Source of the DNA: Gonium pectorale
Lineage: Eukaryota > Chlorophyta > Chlorophyceae > Chlamydomonadales > Volvocaceae
DNA length: 64,000 bases
Assembly: GCA_001584585.1 (NCBI GenBank)
Contig: LSYV01000019.1
Location: forward strand, 756,809 to 820,808
Direction of reading: 5' to 3'
The notes under the pieces are model-generated. The model saw only the letters and a program-made list of their open reading frames with translations, did not search any database and was not told where the DNA came from. Every line of letters starts with the position of its first letter. The stretch's first letter is position 1. Of the stretch, positions 21,101 to 32,243 are shown piece after piece. The position numbers and the translations under genes are program-made.

Positions 21101-24100
21101 GGCCGGAGGAGGGGGCGGCGGCGGCAGGGCTGGCGCGGGCGGGCAGCCCGCCTTCAGCGCGCCTGACGGCTCCAACGCCAACCCTAACACGGGCAGCGGA
21201 GGGCCCAAGCGCAACGCAGAGGTGCGGGGTTTGGGCATGAGGTGGGGTTGCCAGCACTTTCTCTGCGTGCGTCGCGCTGGGGCTTTGTGCGGGCGCTGCG
21301 GTGGCGTGAGAGCCAGGCTGTCGGCGCTGCTGCCGTTCTGCCGTATTGCCGCGCGTGCCAACGCGGACCTTTCAGCCCCTCGCAGCGCTTTCGTCTCGAG
21401 GCGACCCAAATCTGCACGGGGTGATGCTGCCGGACGCGGTGCTTGCCAATCGAAGGCCGCCACTGCGTTCTCTCTGCCCAACCGCAAGCTCCCCCCAACC
21501 CATCCGAACCCCAACCTGCCTGCGCCCCAGGCCTCTAGTGAGACCGCCTTCCAATCCTGCAACCCCAACCCCACATCAATCCCAGCCCAACCCCAACCCC
21601 AGCGCGGGGCAGATTCCGCCTCTGTAGGCTATGGCGCCCCCTCGACGGGAAGAATGCTGAATATCAACGGGCTGGGCGCTAACCCGTTGATGTCCACACC
21701 TTCTCCGCAAACCTCGCTCGCCAATTCCCTTTAAGCATTCAGAATCCTGTTGAGGCTGTTTGCGGTCTTCGCCTTGACTATCCCCTGACAGATCAAAAAG
21801 GCCCGCACGCCCTGCCTGGAGATCCCGGTGCCCCCCGGCACTGTGGTGAAGCGCAAGGGCACGGGGGCGCTGCTGGGCGAGCTGCTGCAGCCAGGTGGGG
21901 GGAAGAGGGGCGCGCCAGGGGCATGGGCAGCAGCGGGCGAGGGGCCGCATCAAGGCAATGGGAATCTGAGACTGGTTCGGGACCACCTCCGACGACGTCG
22001 ACGGGATGGGACTGGCGGGAGGGCGGGAGGGCCCCTGTCTTGCCCAGGGTCAAGTTGCTGCGTTGGGGGCTTTCTAGCGGGTGCCTTCGAGGGCTCTGGG
22101 GCCCGGAATGCAAACTACGACAGGGGGTCGCTCAGCCTACGACGGATCGGGATGGCATGCGCTTCCGGCTCCTCGACTAAGGACACCTTCTTCCTCCGAC
22201 AATACCCTACCCCGCCCCACTCCCACCCCACGCTGCTGGCGCCCAAGTCGTCGTTATTCGTTACCCTCCCCCTCCACCCCCACCCTGCGCAGGCCAGCGG
22301 CTGACGGTGGCCCGCGGCGGCGCGGGCGGCCACGGCGTGGTGGCGCCCTCGCGGCAGCAGCGCCAGGCCCGGCTCAGCCGCGCGGAGCGGGAGGCGCGCG
22401 TGAGTCGTGCACTCGGGCTGGGCTGGGACAGGCGCTTGATGCGCGGGGCCAGGGGCGGAGGGGCCAGGGGCGGGGCGGGCCGGGGTGTGCGTTCCGTTCT
22501 TCTCTGTTGACGCGTGTTGGGCTGGGTCGTGGCCCCCTGCCTCTTCGCGGCGCGTCGACCGCTTCCCCGGCGCCCTGTGCAGCTCGCGAGGCCCCCCACA
22601 CGCCCCGCGCCCCGGCGGCGAGGCTCCCGCCCCCGCCCCCCGATCACTCGCATCTACGGCCAAACGCATGCCAGGTGCAGGTCGTGGGTGGACCATGCCG
22701 GCTGGATCAATCGACCGCCGTCCTTACCCGAGACAGTGCCCTATTAGTTTCCCCGACCGTCGCCCTTACCCGTCAACCCAGCCGCCCTCGCCGCCTCCCC
22801 CCCCTTCCACATACACACACGCGCGCGCGCAGGCCAAGGGCGTGGAGGTGGTGGCTGTGGAGGACGACGAGTGGCTGGAGGACAGCCGGGGTCAGCCAGG
22901 GCAGCAGCTCAGCCTCAGCCTACTGCTGCGCGTGGTGGCGGACGTGGGGCTGGTGGGCTTCCCCAACGCCGGGAAGAGCTCGCTGCTCAAGGTAACTGCG
23001 GGGCTACGAGTTGGGGACTTGGGGTTTGGGTCCACGATGCTGGGAGGGCGACAGGTGCCACCGCACCTAGCCGCGCGGCGTGGGTTTGGCAGGAGGAGGG
23101 CGTAGGGAATATCGGAAGCACCTGAGCCCCGAGGGCGGTGGGGGTGAACTTAAAACTGGTGTTCTCGACCTTGCCTCCCTGCTCCCTCCCTTCCTTGTCC
23201 CCGCCACCCCATCCCCCCGGCCCCAGGCGCTCACGCGCGCCTCCCCCACCATCGCGCCCTACCCCTTCACCACGCTCATGCCTAACCTGGGCGTGCTGTC
23301 GGCGGGCGGCGGCGCCAACAAGGCCGTGCTGGCAGACCTGCCCGGCCTGATTGAGGGTGAGGGCTGGAGGTGCACGAACCCGACTGCCTGGCACGGCTGT
23401 CGTGTATTAACGTACGGAAGTAGCTGTCGTATATCCGCTATCCGAAACGGTCGTGCAATGGCCTGCTCACGGGATGGAGCGAGGCCCTGCAGAGGCCGGC
23501 GGTCGCGAGGCTGGTCGGACGTAATCATGGTGTCAGCAGGTTCTGTCAGGTTCTGTCACTTTTGGGCGTGCGCCTTTGCCGCGAATCTTCTCCCCTTCCA
23601 ACGCAGTCGCCGTTGGCCGCCGCTCACGAATCCACAACCCGCTCCCTCCCATACCCATCCCCCGCCGCATCCTGCCCCCTCGCCAGGCGCGCACAAGGGC
23701 CGCGGCCTGGGCCGCAATTTCCTGCGCCACCTGCGCCGCACGCGGGCTCTGCTGCACGTGGTGGACGCGTCGGCGCCCGACCCTGCCACAGACTACTACG
23801 CTGGTGCGGGGTGGACCGGGGGTGAAGACGGGAAACGGGTCGCGGGGGGGAGGGGGGCTGGAAAGGAGCGCGCAGCGTGCGTCAGGGAGCGCACGTGGAG
23901 GGGCAGGCCTTTGTCCAAAGGGTAACGGGCCGACGATGGGGAACGAGGCGAGGGGCAGGGGCAGGGGGAGCGCGCTCAGCGGAATGCGGGGATGGGAGGG
24001 CCTCGGAAGGGCCTTTGCCCAGAGGGTAATGAGCCATTGACGAGGACGGCCAGGGGTTGCACGCACGGGTGCACGCCGGTGCCATACCTGCGGCCTCCGA

Positions 24101-26900
24101 CCCCCCCCCCCAACCTTCCGACCCCCCCCGCAGCCTTCCGACAGCCCCCACCCACCCACCCACCCACCCACCAGCCTTCCGACCCCAACCTCCCGCTCAG
24201 CATGCCCACGGACGGAGTAATCCCCCTCCTGCCATCGCGGCCTCCCACAAGCTGCCACCCCTGTCTCATGCACCTCGGGCATCTCTTGTGAGAACGCCTT
24301 CCGGTCCACTGACCCCCTTCCTGCCGCCCTCCTCCACCCGCCAGTCCGCGAGGAGCTGCGCATGTACAACCCAGACTACTGCGCCCGGCCCCACGTGGTG
24401 GCGCTCAACAAGCTGGACCTGCTGCCGCCAGGGTCCGCGCAGCCAGAAGGGCCGGGGCGGCCGGCGGAGGTGCCACCGCAGGTGGCCTCGCTGGTGGGTG
24501 GGTGGGTGGGCATTGGCGTGTGCATGTGCGTGCTGTTGCTGGGATGTTGACATAATGAAGGAAACCGGATTCGGAGTGTGTCGGCGCGTCGCCCCTCCCT
24601 CAGGGGGTTGAACCCCCGTGCTCACGACGGCCTGTGACGCCCCTGGGCCCCACCTTGTGCAAGTTGCCGCCCCGTGTATGCCGTACCGCCGTAGAGGCAC
24701 TGCACATGCCGCACATGCCGTTGTCACCGCCGGTGGCGTGGGTGCATGTGCCCCTTCTGTAACGCCCTCCTGCAGCGCCATCCTTCCCGCGCACGGCCTG
24801 CACCACCACCACCACCACCCAAAGCGTGTGTCCCGCGCCTGGCTCGGCACCACCTGCTGCGACCCATTTGCCATCCACTTCATTTCCCGCCCACCCACCC
24901 AAACCCTCAGATCGCAGCCCTACGCGAGGCGGCGACGCGCCAGGCTGCGGAGCACGCGCAGCACAGCTACGAGGGGCCCGTCCCGCGGCCGCCGCTGGCG
25001 ATCGTGCCGTGCAGCGCGGCGACGGGTGCGGTGGGGGGCCGGGCGTGGCGGGCGGGCGCGTGCCACGGCGCCATCTAGTTCTGTGGGGGCGGGGGGCTCT
25101 CTCAAGGGGGATGTCGACTGTCACGCATCCTCTCTAGATACTGGTGTGGCTGGTGCTTGGCCGCTCGTTGCATGGTCTGTTGGGAAGTCTAGCGGGCGTT
25201 CTGCCGGGAAGGTCGTTGGAACGCGTCCACGCGCACGACACGCTGGCAACGCAGGAAGCGGGGCCTGCACTGGTAACGGCAATGGCACTATCGAGTAGGA
25301 CTGCAAATACGACTGGGCAGCACAGCACGCGTGCGCGGACTGGCCCCCTCACGCCGCCGCAAGGCCCTCCGTGTGAAGCACCGCTCGGCGCTTCGTGGAG
25401 CGTCCCATCCCGTCCTCGCCGCTACCCCCCGGGCCCCTCTTCCAGGCCCCCCTACCCCACAGGCCCTCCTCCCGGCCCCCCTCCAGGGCCCCCCGTAACC
25501 CCCAGGCCTCTCCTCCCAACGAATCTTCCCCGCCAACGCCCCGCAGGCGAGGGCCTGAAGGAGCTGGCGGCAGCTCTGCAGCGAGCCATCGGGGCATCCC
25601 ACGTCGCGGAGCCGGACATCCTGCGCCCCGCACCCGACACGCTCGCGGACGCCCGCGGCGGCCCCGCCGGCGCCGCGGCAGCGGCGGTGGCTGGCACCGC
25701 CGCTGCCGCCGCCGCCGTCTCGCACTCCACGTCGGAAGCGCGGCGCGGCGCGCCACCTCCTCCTCCTGCGGGCTGGGACGAGCAGGCGGCCGGCGCCGCG
25801 GCGGCCGGCGGCAGTGACGACGGCGGTTGGGGCGGTGGCTTTGACGACGCGGCGGGCGAGCTGTCCCCGGCAGAGCTGGAGGAGTTTTACGCTCGCGCCC
25901 GGGCGGGAGGGCTGCTGGACGGGCAGGGCAATTTCACTGGCGCTCCATCGCCAGATCAGGCGGAGGAGGAACGGCCGACGCAGGTGCGCTGGGTATGCAT
26001 ACGTTGGCTTTCAGAGCACCGGCACTGAAAACCAGCAGGCGGATAGCAAGCGGGCAGACGTGCGGGCATGACGAAGGCGGCTTTATGGGGGGGAGTGTTG
26101 GGGCATGTTGAGTGGAAAGCGCAAGAGACTTGCAGCGCGCCTCGCGCCCACGGCGCAAACACCAGGAGGGGCTCAAAGGAGAGGACAGCTGACCCTCCCA
26201 CCCGGCGACTCAGCACACGGACACAGCGCGGACCTCCCGAGCGCGGGTCTACCCATGCCCAAGTCTGGGACTGCGCCAACGAGCCGTGCTGACCTGCGGG
26301 AAGGGCGGATGGAGCGACAGCGGCGAAACAGCTGCGGGGGGCGGCTGCGTCGTGCCCAGGGCGCCCTTCGGGCGCAGTCGCCCTACGGCTCTCCCAAATC
26401 CTGCAGGTTGATACCGGCATCGGGCAAGGGGCATCAACGCCACTTTCCACCGCACCCCCCTGCGAATCCACCATTGCCGCCGCTGCCCGTTTGAACGCAC
26501 GCAGGCGCATGCGGCCCCACCTGGCGAGGGGGACCAGGACTTTTTGGACTCTCTTGCGGCCAGCGGTGAGGACGAGTGGGTGGAGCTGTCGGAGCTGGAC
26601 GAGGCGACCCTGGCCGCGGTGCTGGCGGAGCTGGAGGCGGAAGCCGTGGGCGAGGGCGAGGGGCTGCTGGACCCGGCGCGAGACATAATGTTGCGGGAGG
26701 AGGACGACGATGGTGATGAGGGTGTGATGGAGGCGGGCGGGGAGGCAACCACAGGTGAGGAGGAGCAGGAGGTGGCGGAGAAGGAGGCTGAGGCCAACCT
26801 GGAGGAGGAGGATGTCCGCATGGCCCCGCCCGACGACCCGGACGCGGCGCTGCTGGCGCTCAGCACGGAGGAGCTACTCGCGTTGGAGAAGGACTGGTGA
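18163..26900 (+). CDS. OBG: Obg-family GTPase, probably plastid (ObgC-like), 14 exons
   Basis: Obg GTPases bind the large ribosomal subunit late in its assembly. Exons: 18163-18241, 18598-18744, 19413-19461, 20329-20441, 20965-21221, 21792-21894, 22293-22399, 22833-22991, 23227-23356, 23687-23803, 24345-24493, 24911-25025, 25547-25983, 26505-26900. Phases agree throughout and give 785 residues. The Obg fold starts at [20 protein letters not shown], then DGADGGDVV and [11 protein letters not shown] motifs: GFPNAGKSS (327-335), PFTTL with T353/T354, DLPGLIEG (D375), NKLD (442-445) and SAA (505-507). Exon 5 inserts a Gln/Gly/Lys-rich linker into the Obg fold. Residues after about 530 form an Ala-rich, then strongly acidic extension ending LALEKDW. 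Bacterial Obg is about 340-460 residues and plant ObgC near 680. Exons 1-2 are inferred from phase and a Ser/Arg-rich, leader-like composition, and are the weakest part. Confidence 0.9.
18802..18847. repeat. 19-base tandem repeat in Obg intron 2
   Basis: Two 19-base units, CGGTCGTAACACGCTTCGA and CGGTCGCAACACGGTTCGA, are followed by a partial third (CGGTCGAG). They lie in the intron after exon 2 of the Obg gene. Confidence 0.8.
21511..21572. repeat. Dispersed repeat, copy 1 (Obg intron 5)
   Basis: The core CTAGTGAGACCGCCTTCC has a CGCCCCAGGC flank on its left and CAACCCC on its right. It matches the copies at 24270-24319 and 35267-35320 in order and orientation. Confidence 0.65.
22809..22831. 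repeat. Alternating purine-pyrimidine tract at Obg exon 8 acceptor
   Basis: A perfectly alternating (AC)n(GC)n run of 23 bases ends on the A of the acceptor AG before exon 8. It takes the place of the usual polypyrimidine tract. Confidence 0.85.
24147..24170. repeat. (CCCA)6 microsatellite in Obg intron 10
   Basis: Six tandem CCCA units lie 174 bases upstream of Obg exon 11. They are perfectly complementary to the (GGGT)n tract on the donor of the same exon. Confidence 0.9.
24270..24319. repeat. Dispersed repeat, copy 2 (Obg intron 10)
   Basis: The core CTTGTGAGAACGCCTTCC is followed by a CACTGACCCCC flank. It lies 25-75 bases upstream of exon 11 and is the most diverged of the three copies on its left side. 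Confidence 0.6.
24496..24510 (+). repeat. (GGGT)n tract on Obg exon 11 donor, G-quadruplex motif
   Basis: Four GGG runs separated by single T (GGGTGGGTGGGTGGG) begin two bases after the GT of the exon 11 donor, on the sense strand. This satisfies the G3N1 G-quadruplex pattern. Confidence 0.9.
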
Positions 26901-26981
26901 TGCTGGGGGTCTTGGAACCAGGAGTCTCTAGGGCTTTTGAGGCTCTAAAACGGGAGCGTCCGTACGGGCGTCCGTACGGAA

Positions 26982-26986
26982 TGTAA
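26982..26986 (+). promoter_or_regulatory. TGTAA poly(A) signal after Obg gene
   Basis: TGTAA lies 81 bases after the Obg stop codon, next to a near-palindromic duplicated CGTCCGTACGG motif. TGTAA is the usual poly(A) signal in chlorophyte algae. Confidence 0.55.
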
Positions 26987-29900
26987 ACGGACCGACATGG
27001 GCGCTCAGGTCCTTCCCCAGGCCCTTCCAGTTTAAAACTTTTCGCTCCTAGTCGGCCTCCGGTCAGGCAGGGGCTACTTTACCCAGCGAGTGAGTCCGAG
27101 GTTGTCCAAGATACTTAGGCTACTATGGAGTTGAAGGACACAAAGGCAAATTAGTGTTAGAATGTTCGCTCCACGCATAGAGCGGGGTCATCTCTGGCGC
27201 AGGAGCGAGGGCGGAGCCAACTGCCATGACTGTATCGTGATGACTGTGTGCAGGGACGCTGGCTCTCTGGTAGGTCACTTCAGTATTTCTACGGTGTGAT
27301 GCATGTAACATGCCAGTAGACTGGCGGTCGCTGCTGCCTCGGTTCGCGGGTCGCAGTTGTCGCCTTGCGCTGTCGCAGATGAAGCACTGTGTTATAGATG
27401 GTGCAATTTAGCTTCAGCGCGCATTTGGGGCGCCTGTGGGGCGCCTTGGGGCCGCCCTCTCCTGCCCACTTGCCATTTGCATGTGCATCTGCGCCAGGAC
27501 CCTTGCAGATGAACTTCAAGTGCAATGCTCACAGTCATCATTAAATGCCGGCTTTCAGGCAGTGTTCAGTCGGTCACGCCAACCGCTATCTGCTACGCGG
27601 TAACCAGGACTCCAGGAGAAACGGCGCAAAGCGTTGCTGACGCGGGGATCCCTCCCTTTCCACGACGTTGCATATCGTATCGCAGAAGCTCGGCGCTCCC
27701 TTGCAAGCTCGCCCCAGCCCCGCGAGCCCGGCTGCGCCCAAAGGTCATAGCGAGCGAGACGGCAGGTGCTGACACATGCAGCGCATGCAACGAGTGCAAG
27801 AGTGGGAAGAATTGAATCTTTCATGACAAGGTGTCTGCTGGCGGACGGCGGTTGTCGCACGTCCTCAGAACCATCACCGTCCTCGACGACGCAATTTTGC
27901 TCTTGCCCTACCATGCCCGGTTTTCTCTGCGCCCTTCCCGGCTGAAGGACTATGGACGACGGGGAATGCTCGCGCGGTCTTCTGATGTCGTACGACACGT
28001 TGCAGTGTGTACGGCTGATCAGGAAGACTTGGTCCAGAGAGGCCGGTGACATGTTAGTCCGGTAGGTTAGCGAGGTCGAAATCCGTGAGGTGGAGATGGG
28101 TGAGTGCGCTGAGGCCCCACCGATCCGTGGGGAAACCGCTGCCTTGCGCCTGGCCTCTGCGTGTACTGCATGTTGTACATGGCGAATCTCAAGTCCTTGT
28201 GTCTGAGGGCGGGAGTGTTTTTGACATCAATTTGGCTGATTTTTGCATTAATTCCAAACTTTGTCCGCAGCTTTCTGCTTTTGGGTGCTGAGTTGCCTTG
28301 AGGCGTGACGGTGCGCTCGTGTGGAAACTGCCCTGGGACATATCACCAATACGCGCTTGCTTGGACAGCGTTGGTGGTTAACTCCCTGGAAGAGCTGGAT
28401 GGTTTTCGACGATCGCACAGCGGTTACAAGTGTCTTCTATACATTAGCTGGCCCGGGTCGTTCAGCTTGTGAAGAGCAAAGTGGGCCACGGGAGCTTGCC
28501 CATTCCCGTAAATCGTTTCTGTCTGTCTTTCATCGTTCGCACTGTGTTGGGTTGTCCACGGAGCGCGCTACGTTACGAGGTGTTGGTTGCGCGTCACTGA
28601 GTGAGCTGAGTGCTGCGTCTTGCCCAAACCGGGCTGCACTTATTGGGACCAGCACTCTGACTGACCACGGGCCGCTAGCTGGTCCAGGGGCGCTTCCGAA
28701 CAAGCTTTGCTTTCCAACCGTTCTGTCTGGACCAGTGATGTCTGTCGTTTAGTGGACTGGTTCAGTAATAAATTTTCCGCGTGTCATCTGGGCGCGTGTC
28801 CGCGTATCACACGGGTTCACCAAACTCATAGCTCGGCCAAGGCAGCGGTGCAGTTCATCCTCTATTCACAGTATTGTTGTGGTGTGTGCCAATATGATAC
28901 ATTATGACCATGCCGTCAAGTATGGCTTGGGACAGATAGGCATGTAACTACTTATCACTGTCACCCTGTGCACCGCATCAGTGCACCTGGCCAGTTCAAC
29001 TGTTGTTCGTGTCGTAAGGCGGCTCTAGCAACGTCATGTTGCAACGTCATGTTTCCAGTTTCAGCGGGGCGCCAGACTTGCAGGCCCCTGCCCTGTGTTG
29101 TTGCTGATGAGCCGAAACCCGCCATCGCCATCGCCTATGATGTTCACACGTGTGACGACCGCGCGGCATGTGTACATGGCAACTCGGCCATCATATGTAT
29201 GGTGGCTTACGGGCAAGCGTCCTGGGCAGTACAGCGGAAGCAAGCAGTTTTCGCTCGGCTCTTGCCGCCATTCTTTGCCGCAACCTACTTTTTCAGGACG
29301 GGGCTGGTATATCGTATTCAGTGGGTTTGTAAACGAGGCACTACACATTTGCAGGCGGACCAGCAGCACAGGCGCCTTCACAGCAACTTACACATGCGCA
29401 ATTGCTTTATCTTAAGTAATAGCAATATGACCTTTTCATTATGTGATTGTCATTATGCAGCTCCTCGCAGCCACGTGGGTAAGAGTTTCGGCATTGGTCA
29501 CCCGCTGCTGTACGTCGTACGGTGTAGTGCAGAAGCCGAGAACCACAAGAAGCACAGCGCGACCGCGTCATTAGTGCAGAGCTCTCATGCCAATATGTAT
29601 TAACACAACCATGGGCGCCTCGCCATGGCTTAAATGCTTGAGGCGGATCCTGCTGGGGTTGGACCACCGCGGCGACGCTGTGTTGGCGCTTTGGGTAAGT
29701 TGCATCCATGGCACCATCATACGGTTGCAAGTGCTACCAGTCGGCTACCGGGACCGCGCCTTTGTCAGCTTCTGCCCCCACCTCCGCGTTTGTCCACAAA
29801 GGAATAGCGCGTGACTCTTACAGGTCCCTGTAAGACGTGGTTTACATGGCTCTGTCATTACCAATGCCCGTTTCTAACCGCTTTGCAGACCCGTCAAATG

Positions 29901-32243
29901 GAGCGCGTCTAGTCGGCGGTACAGCCCCCTTATGCGCGCGTTTGCGTGGATATGGAGGGGCGCGAGGTTCTGAACCCACCGACCTTCGCCAACCTTTGCC
30001 GGTCGCTCTTCCCGAGAAGAGGCAAGCTCGACAGAAGCGGCGCCGTGGCTCGAGCTGCAAACTATTGTGAGCGCCCCATGATGAATGCACGGTGAAGGGC
30101 TTGCGCCTGGTCTATTCGGTTAGCGGGTTGGCGCCTCATGGCTGCTGAGAGCGTTACTGTGGCTGGACAATAACCATGCAATTCACGGGACTGCTGGTGG
30201 GCGACGGCCCAAGGAAACCCATTGGAACGGTCACTACGACCGCGCAATTGAGGGCTGCAAGAGCGTACACGGCGTCACATCCTCACGCCCTTGTAGCATG
30301 CAGTCGCGCCGGGCAGGGTGTTGAGCGAGATCTGGGAACAAGCGCCCAGTTGCCCGCGTGCGCGGAGTGTGGGGAGGGACGCGACCGCGAACTGGCTGTA
30401 CTGTAGTGTACTGCCGATGGGTTTCCTCGGTGCCGTTAGCCTATGGATGCCGCTGCCTTTTATACTGATGACGCTTGTTTCACGTGTGGTGAGCATGCGG
30501 GATCGTGGCGTCGTGTTGTGGACTCAAAGGACTGTCTCAGGTGCACTGGAATGCCCGAGAGTGCGGGACGTGCGTGCTCTTCGGAGGCGTTCAAAGAGAG
30601 GGCTCAGCATTCAGGCTGGAAGAACCGATGGCTTTGTGGTCACGCGCACGTCGGATCGGCGTGTATGGCAAATTCCCTGGCCTACGGCCGCATCCTGGCT
30701 ACCGTACTGGTTGAGCGTCGGAGGAGGCAACCACAGACCTGGCGGGATGACTGCCATTCACTCGCACGCCTGCATCAAGGAAAGGCCCGCGCTGCGCGGG
30801 ATGTGCGCATGTCCGACCTTGTTCGACTGTGCGTGCATCGTGTTGGGTTGTGTTGGCGTCGGCTGTGGCCGCCCTGGGTTGTGCCCCTGACTGGACGTTC
30901 GAGTGTTTATTATTCATTCCTAAAGCAAGGCAGCGGTGCAGTCACCATAAGCATAGCAGTACGGACTGTCAATAATACTTTGTGTTGCGGGCTTGCTATT
31001 CTTTCTAGCCTGCTACAGCCTGCAGCCCATTTCGGTCTATGCCCTTTAGTTGGTGCCCTCCCGTCGTTGATAGGCATGCCGTGATATATAAGTCAATACC
31101 GGGGGAGGAGGCGTGTGCTGCGTATGACGGCATATGTTTTGCCCTGGATGGGGTGCCTGGCAGAGTCTAGTGCTTATTGTTAAGTAAATGATGTAACTAT
31201 TCACCAGAATCTTTACGTGCAACGGAATGTCGTTGACAGGCACGGGAGTACCCGTTGAAGACTGCATCCCAATCACATTGTCCACCAGCGTGCATTCCGC
31301 TCATTAGACACGTTTCTCGTGCAGAGAAGCCCAAGCGAAATGCGGGATCCCTGGGAGCTGGGACCAGCTCCCTGCCGACGGCCGAGCTGGCATATGCCCT
31401 TCCCAGCGCAGACGAGACACAAGCGCTCCGTGGTCCGGGCCCGATGCATCCGGAGTTCTCCCGGCAGGCACTGCAGGTGTGTCCGCTCCAGACAGGCGTC
31501 CAAGTCGGGTGCACATGCAACGTCCCGCCAGGAAGCTAGCTGCAGCTGATGCTTGTAAACAAAGAACCTGCAGAACCCCTGTGCCCTGAGCGGCCTCGGC
31601 TTGGGGCTGACAGCACTTTGCGTTTACAGATCAGCTTCATATCCTGGACGAAGCTGTGAAGAGCCTAGGAGACCGGACCTTCGGAGCCAGGATTGAGCCA
31701 GTCAGCGGCACCAACCCAAATAAAGGAAGGCACTCTTATGCTTGTGTCGCAATGGGTTTAACAACGCTTCTCGACTAGTACTTGGCTACTTGCTAAGAAG
31801 TTCCCCAATGAAGATACCGGGGTAGGAGGCCCCTGGAAGACACGAACGGTACCGAAAGGGTCGCCCGCTTAGCGCCTGCACGTCCTGCACGTTGCCTGCC
31901 TTCCCTGGCGCAATTACACGGGCACGACGAGCACCGGCCGTCAGCAAGGCACATGGACACCACTCCTGCGGTCCCCTGCCATGCCGGACGTCCTTTGAGT
32001 CCCGGCGCGCCGTGCCGACGCCTGTGTTGTGCAAGGTACGGCATAACCGAGTTAGGCAAAGCCACTGTGGTGGCAAGAGTCTGCATTGCGAGTGTACACT
32101 TTATCGTGGTGTCATATATCGTATTGTATGTACTCTGTGGTCTAGGTTGCTCTTTCCAAGCGCGGGACAACCCGAGCCACACAATCTGCTGCGTCCACCA
32201 GCTCGCAGCTCAAGTAGCCTGAAATTGGTGAAAATATCTAATT
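26987..32243. other. Gene-poor 5.3 kb block
   Basis: This is the longest stretch without a recognisable gene. Composition is visibly more balanced in A+T than the flanking exons. Open frames on both strands are short and of random composition. A direct duplication AACGTCATGTTGC/AACGTCATGTTT sits near 29030-29055. Only 31320-31780 shows a possible spliced coding signal, listed separately. No tRNA, rRNA, transposase or reverse transcriptase motif was seen. Confidence 0.5.
31323..31780 (+). CDS. Possible terminal exons of an unrecognised gene (weak)
   Basis: A frame ending 31476 (reading PDASGVLPAGTA) can be joined by a CAG/GTGTGT donor to an acceptor at 31630. The next exon reads DQLHILDEAVKSLGDRTFGA and runs to TAG at 31780. 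The second part looks like a folded protein rather than noise. No start, upstream exons or family can be named, so this may be a chance open frame. Confidence 0.2.

Noticed and set aside
23357..23690. Apparent frame break in Obg between LIE and AHKGRG
   Set aside because: Re-reading the acceptor at 23686 shows GCGCGCAC after CAG, so the split codon gives Gly and the frame is continuous.
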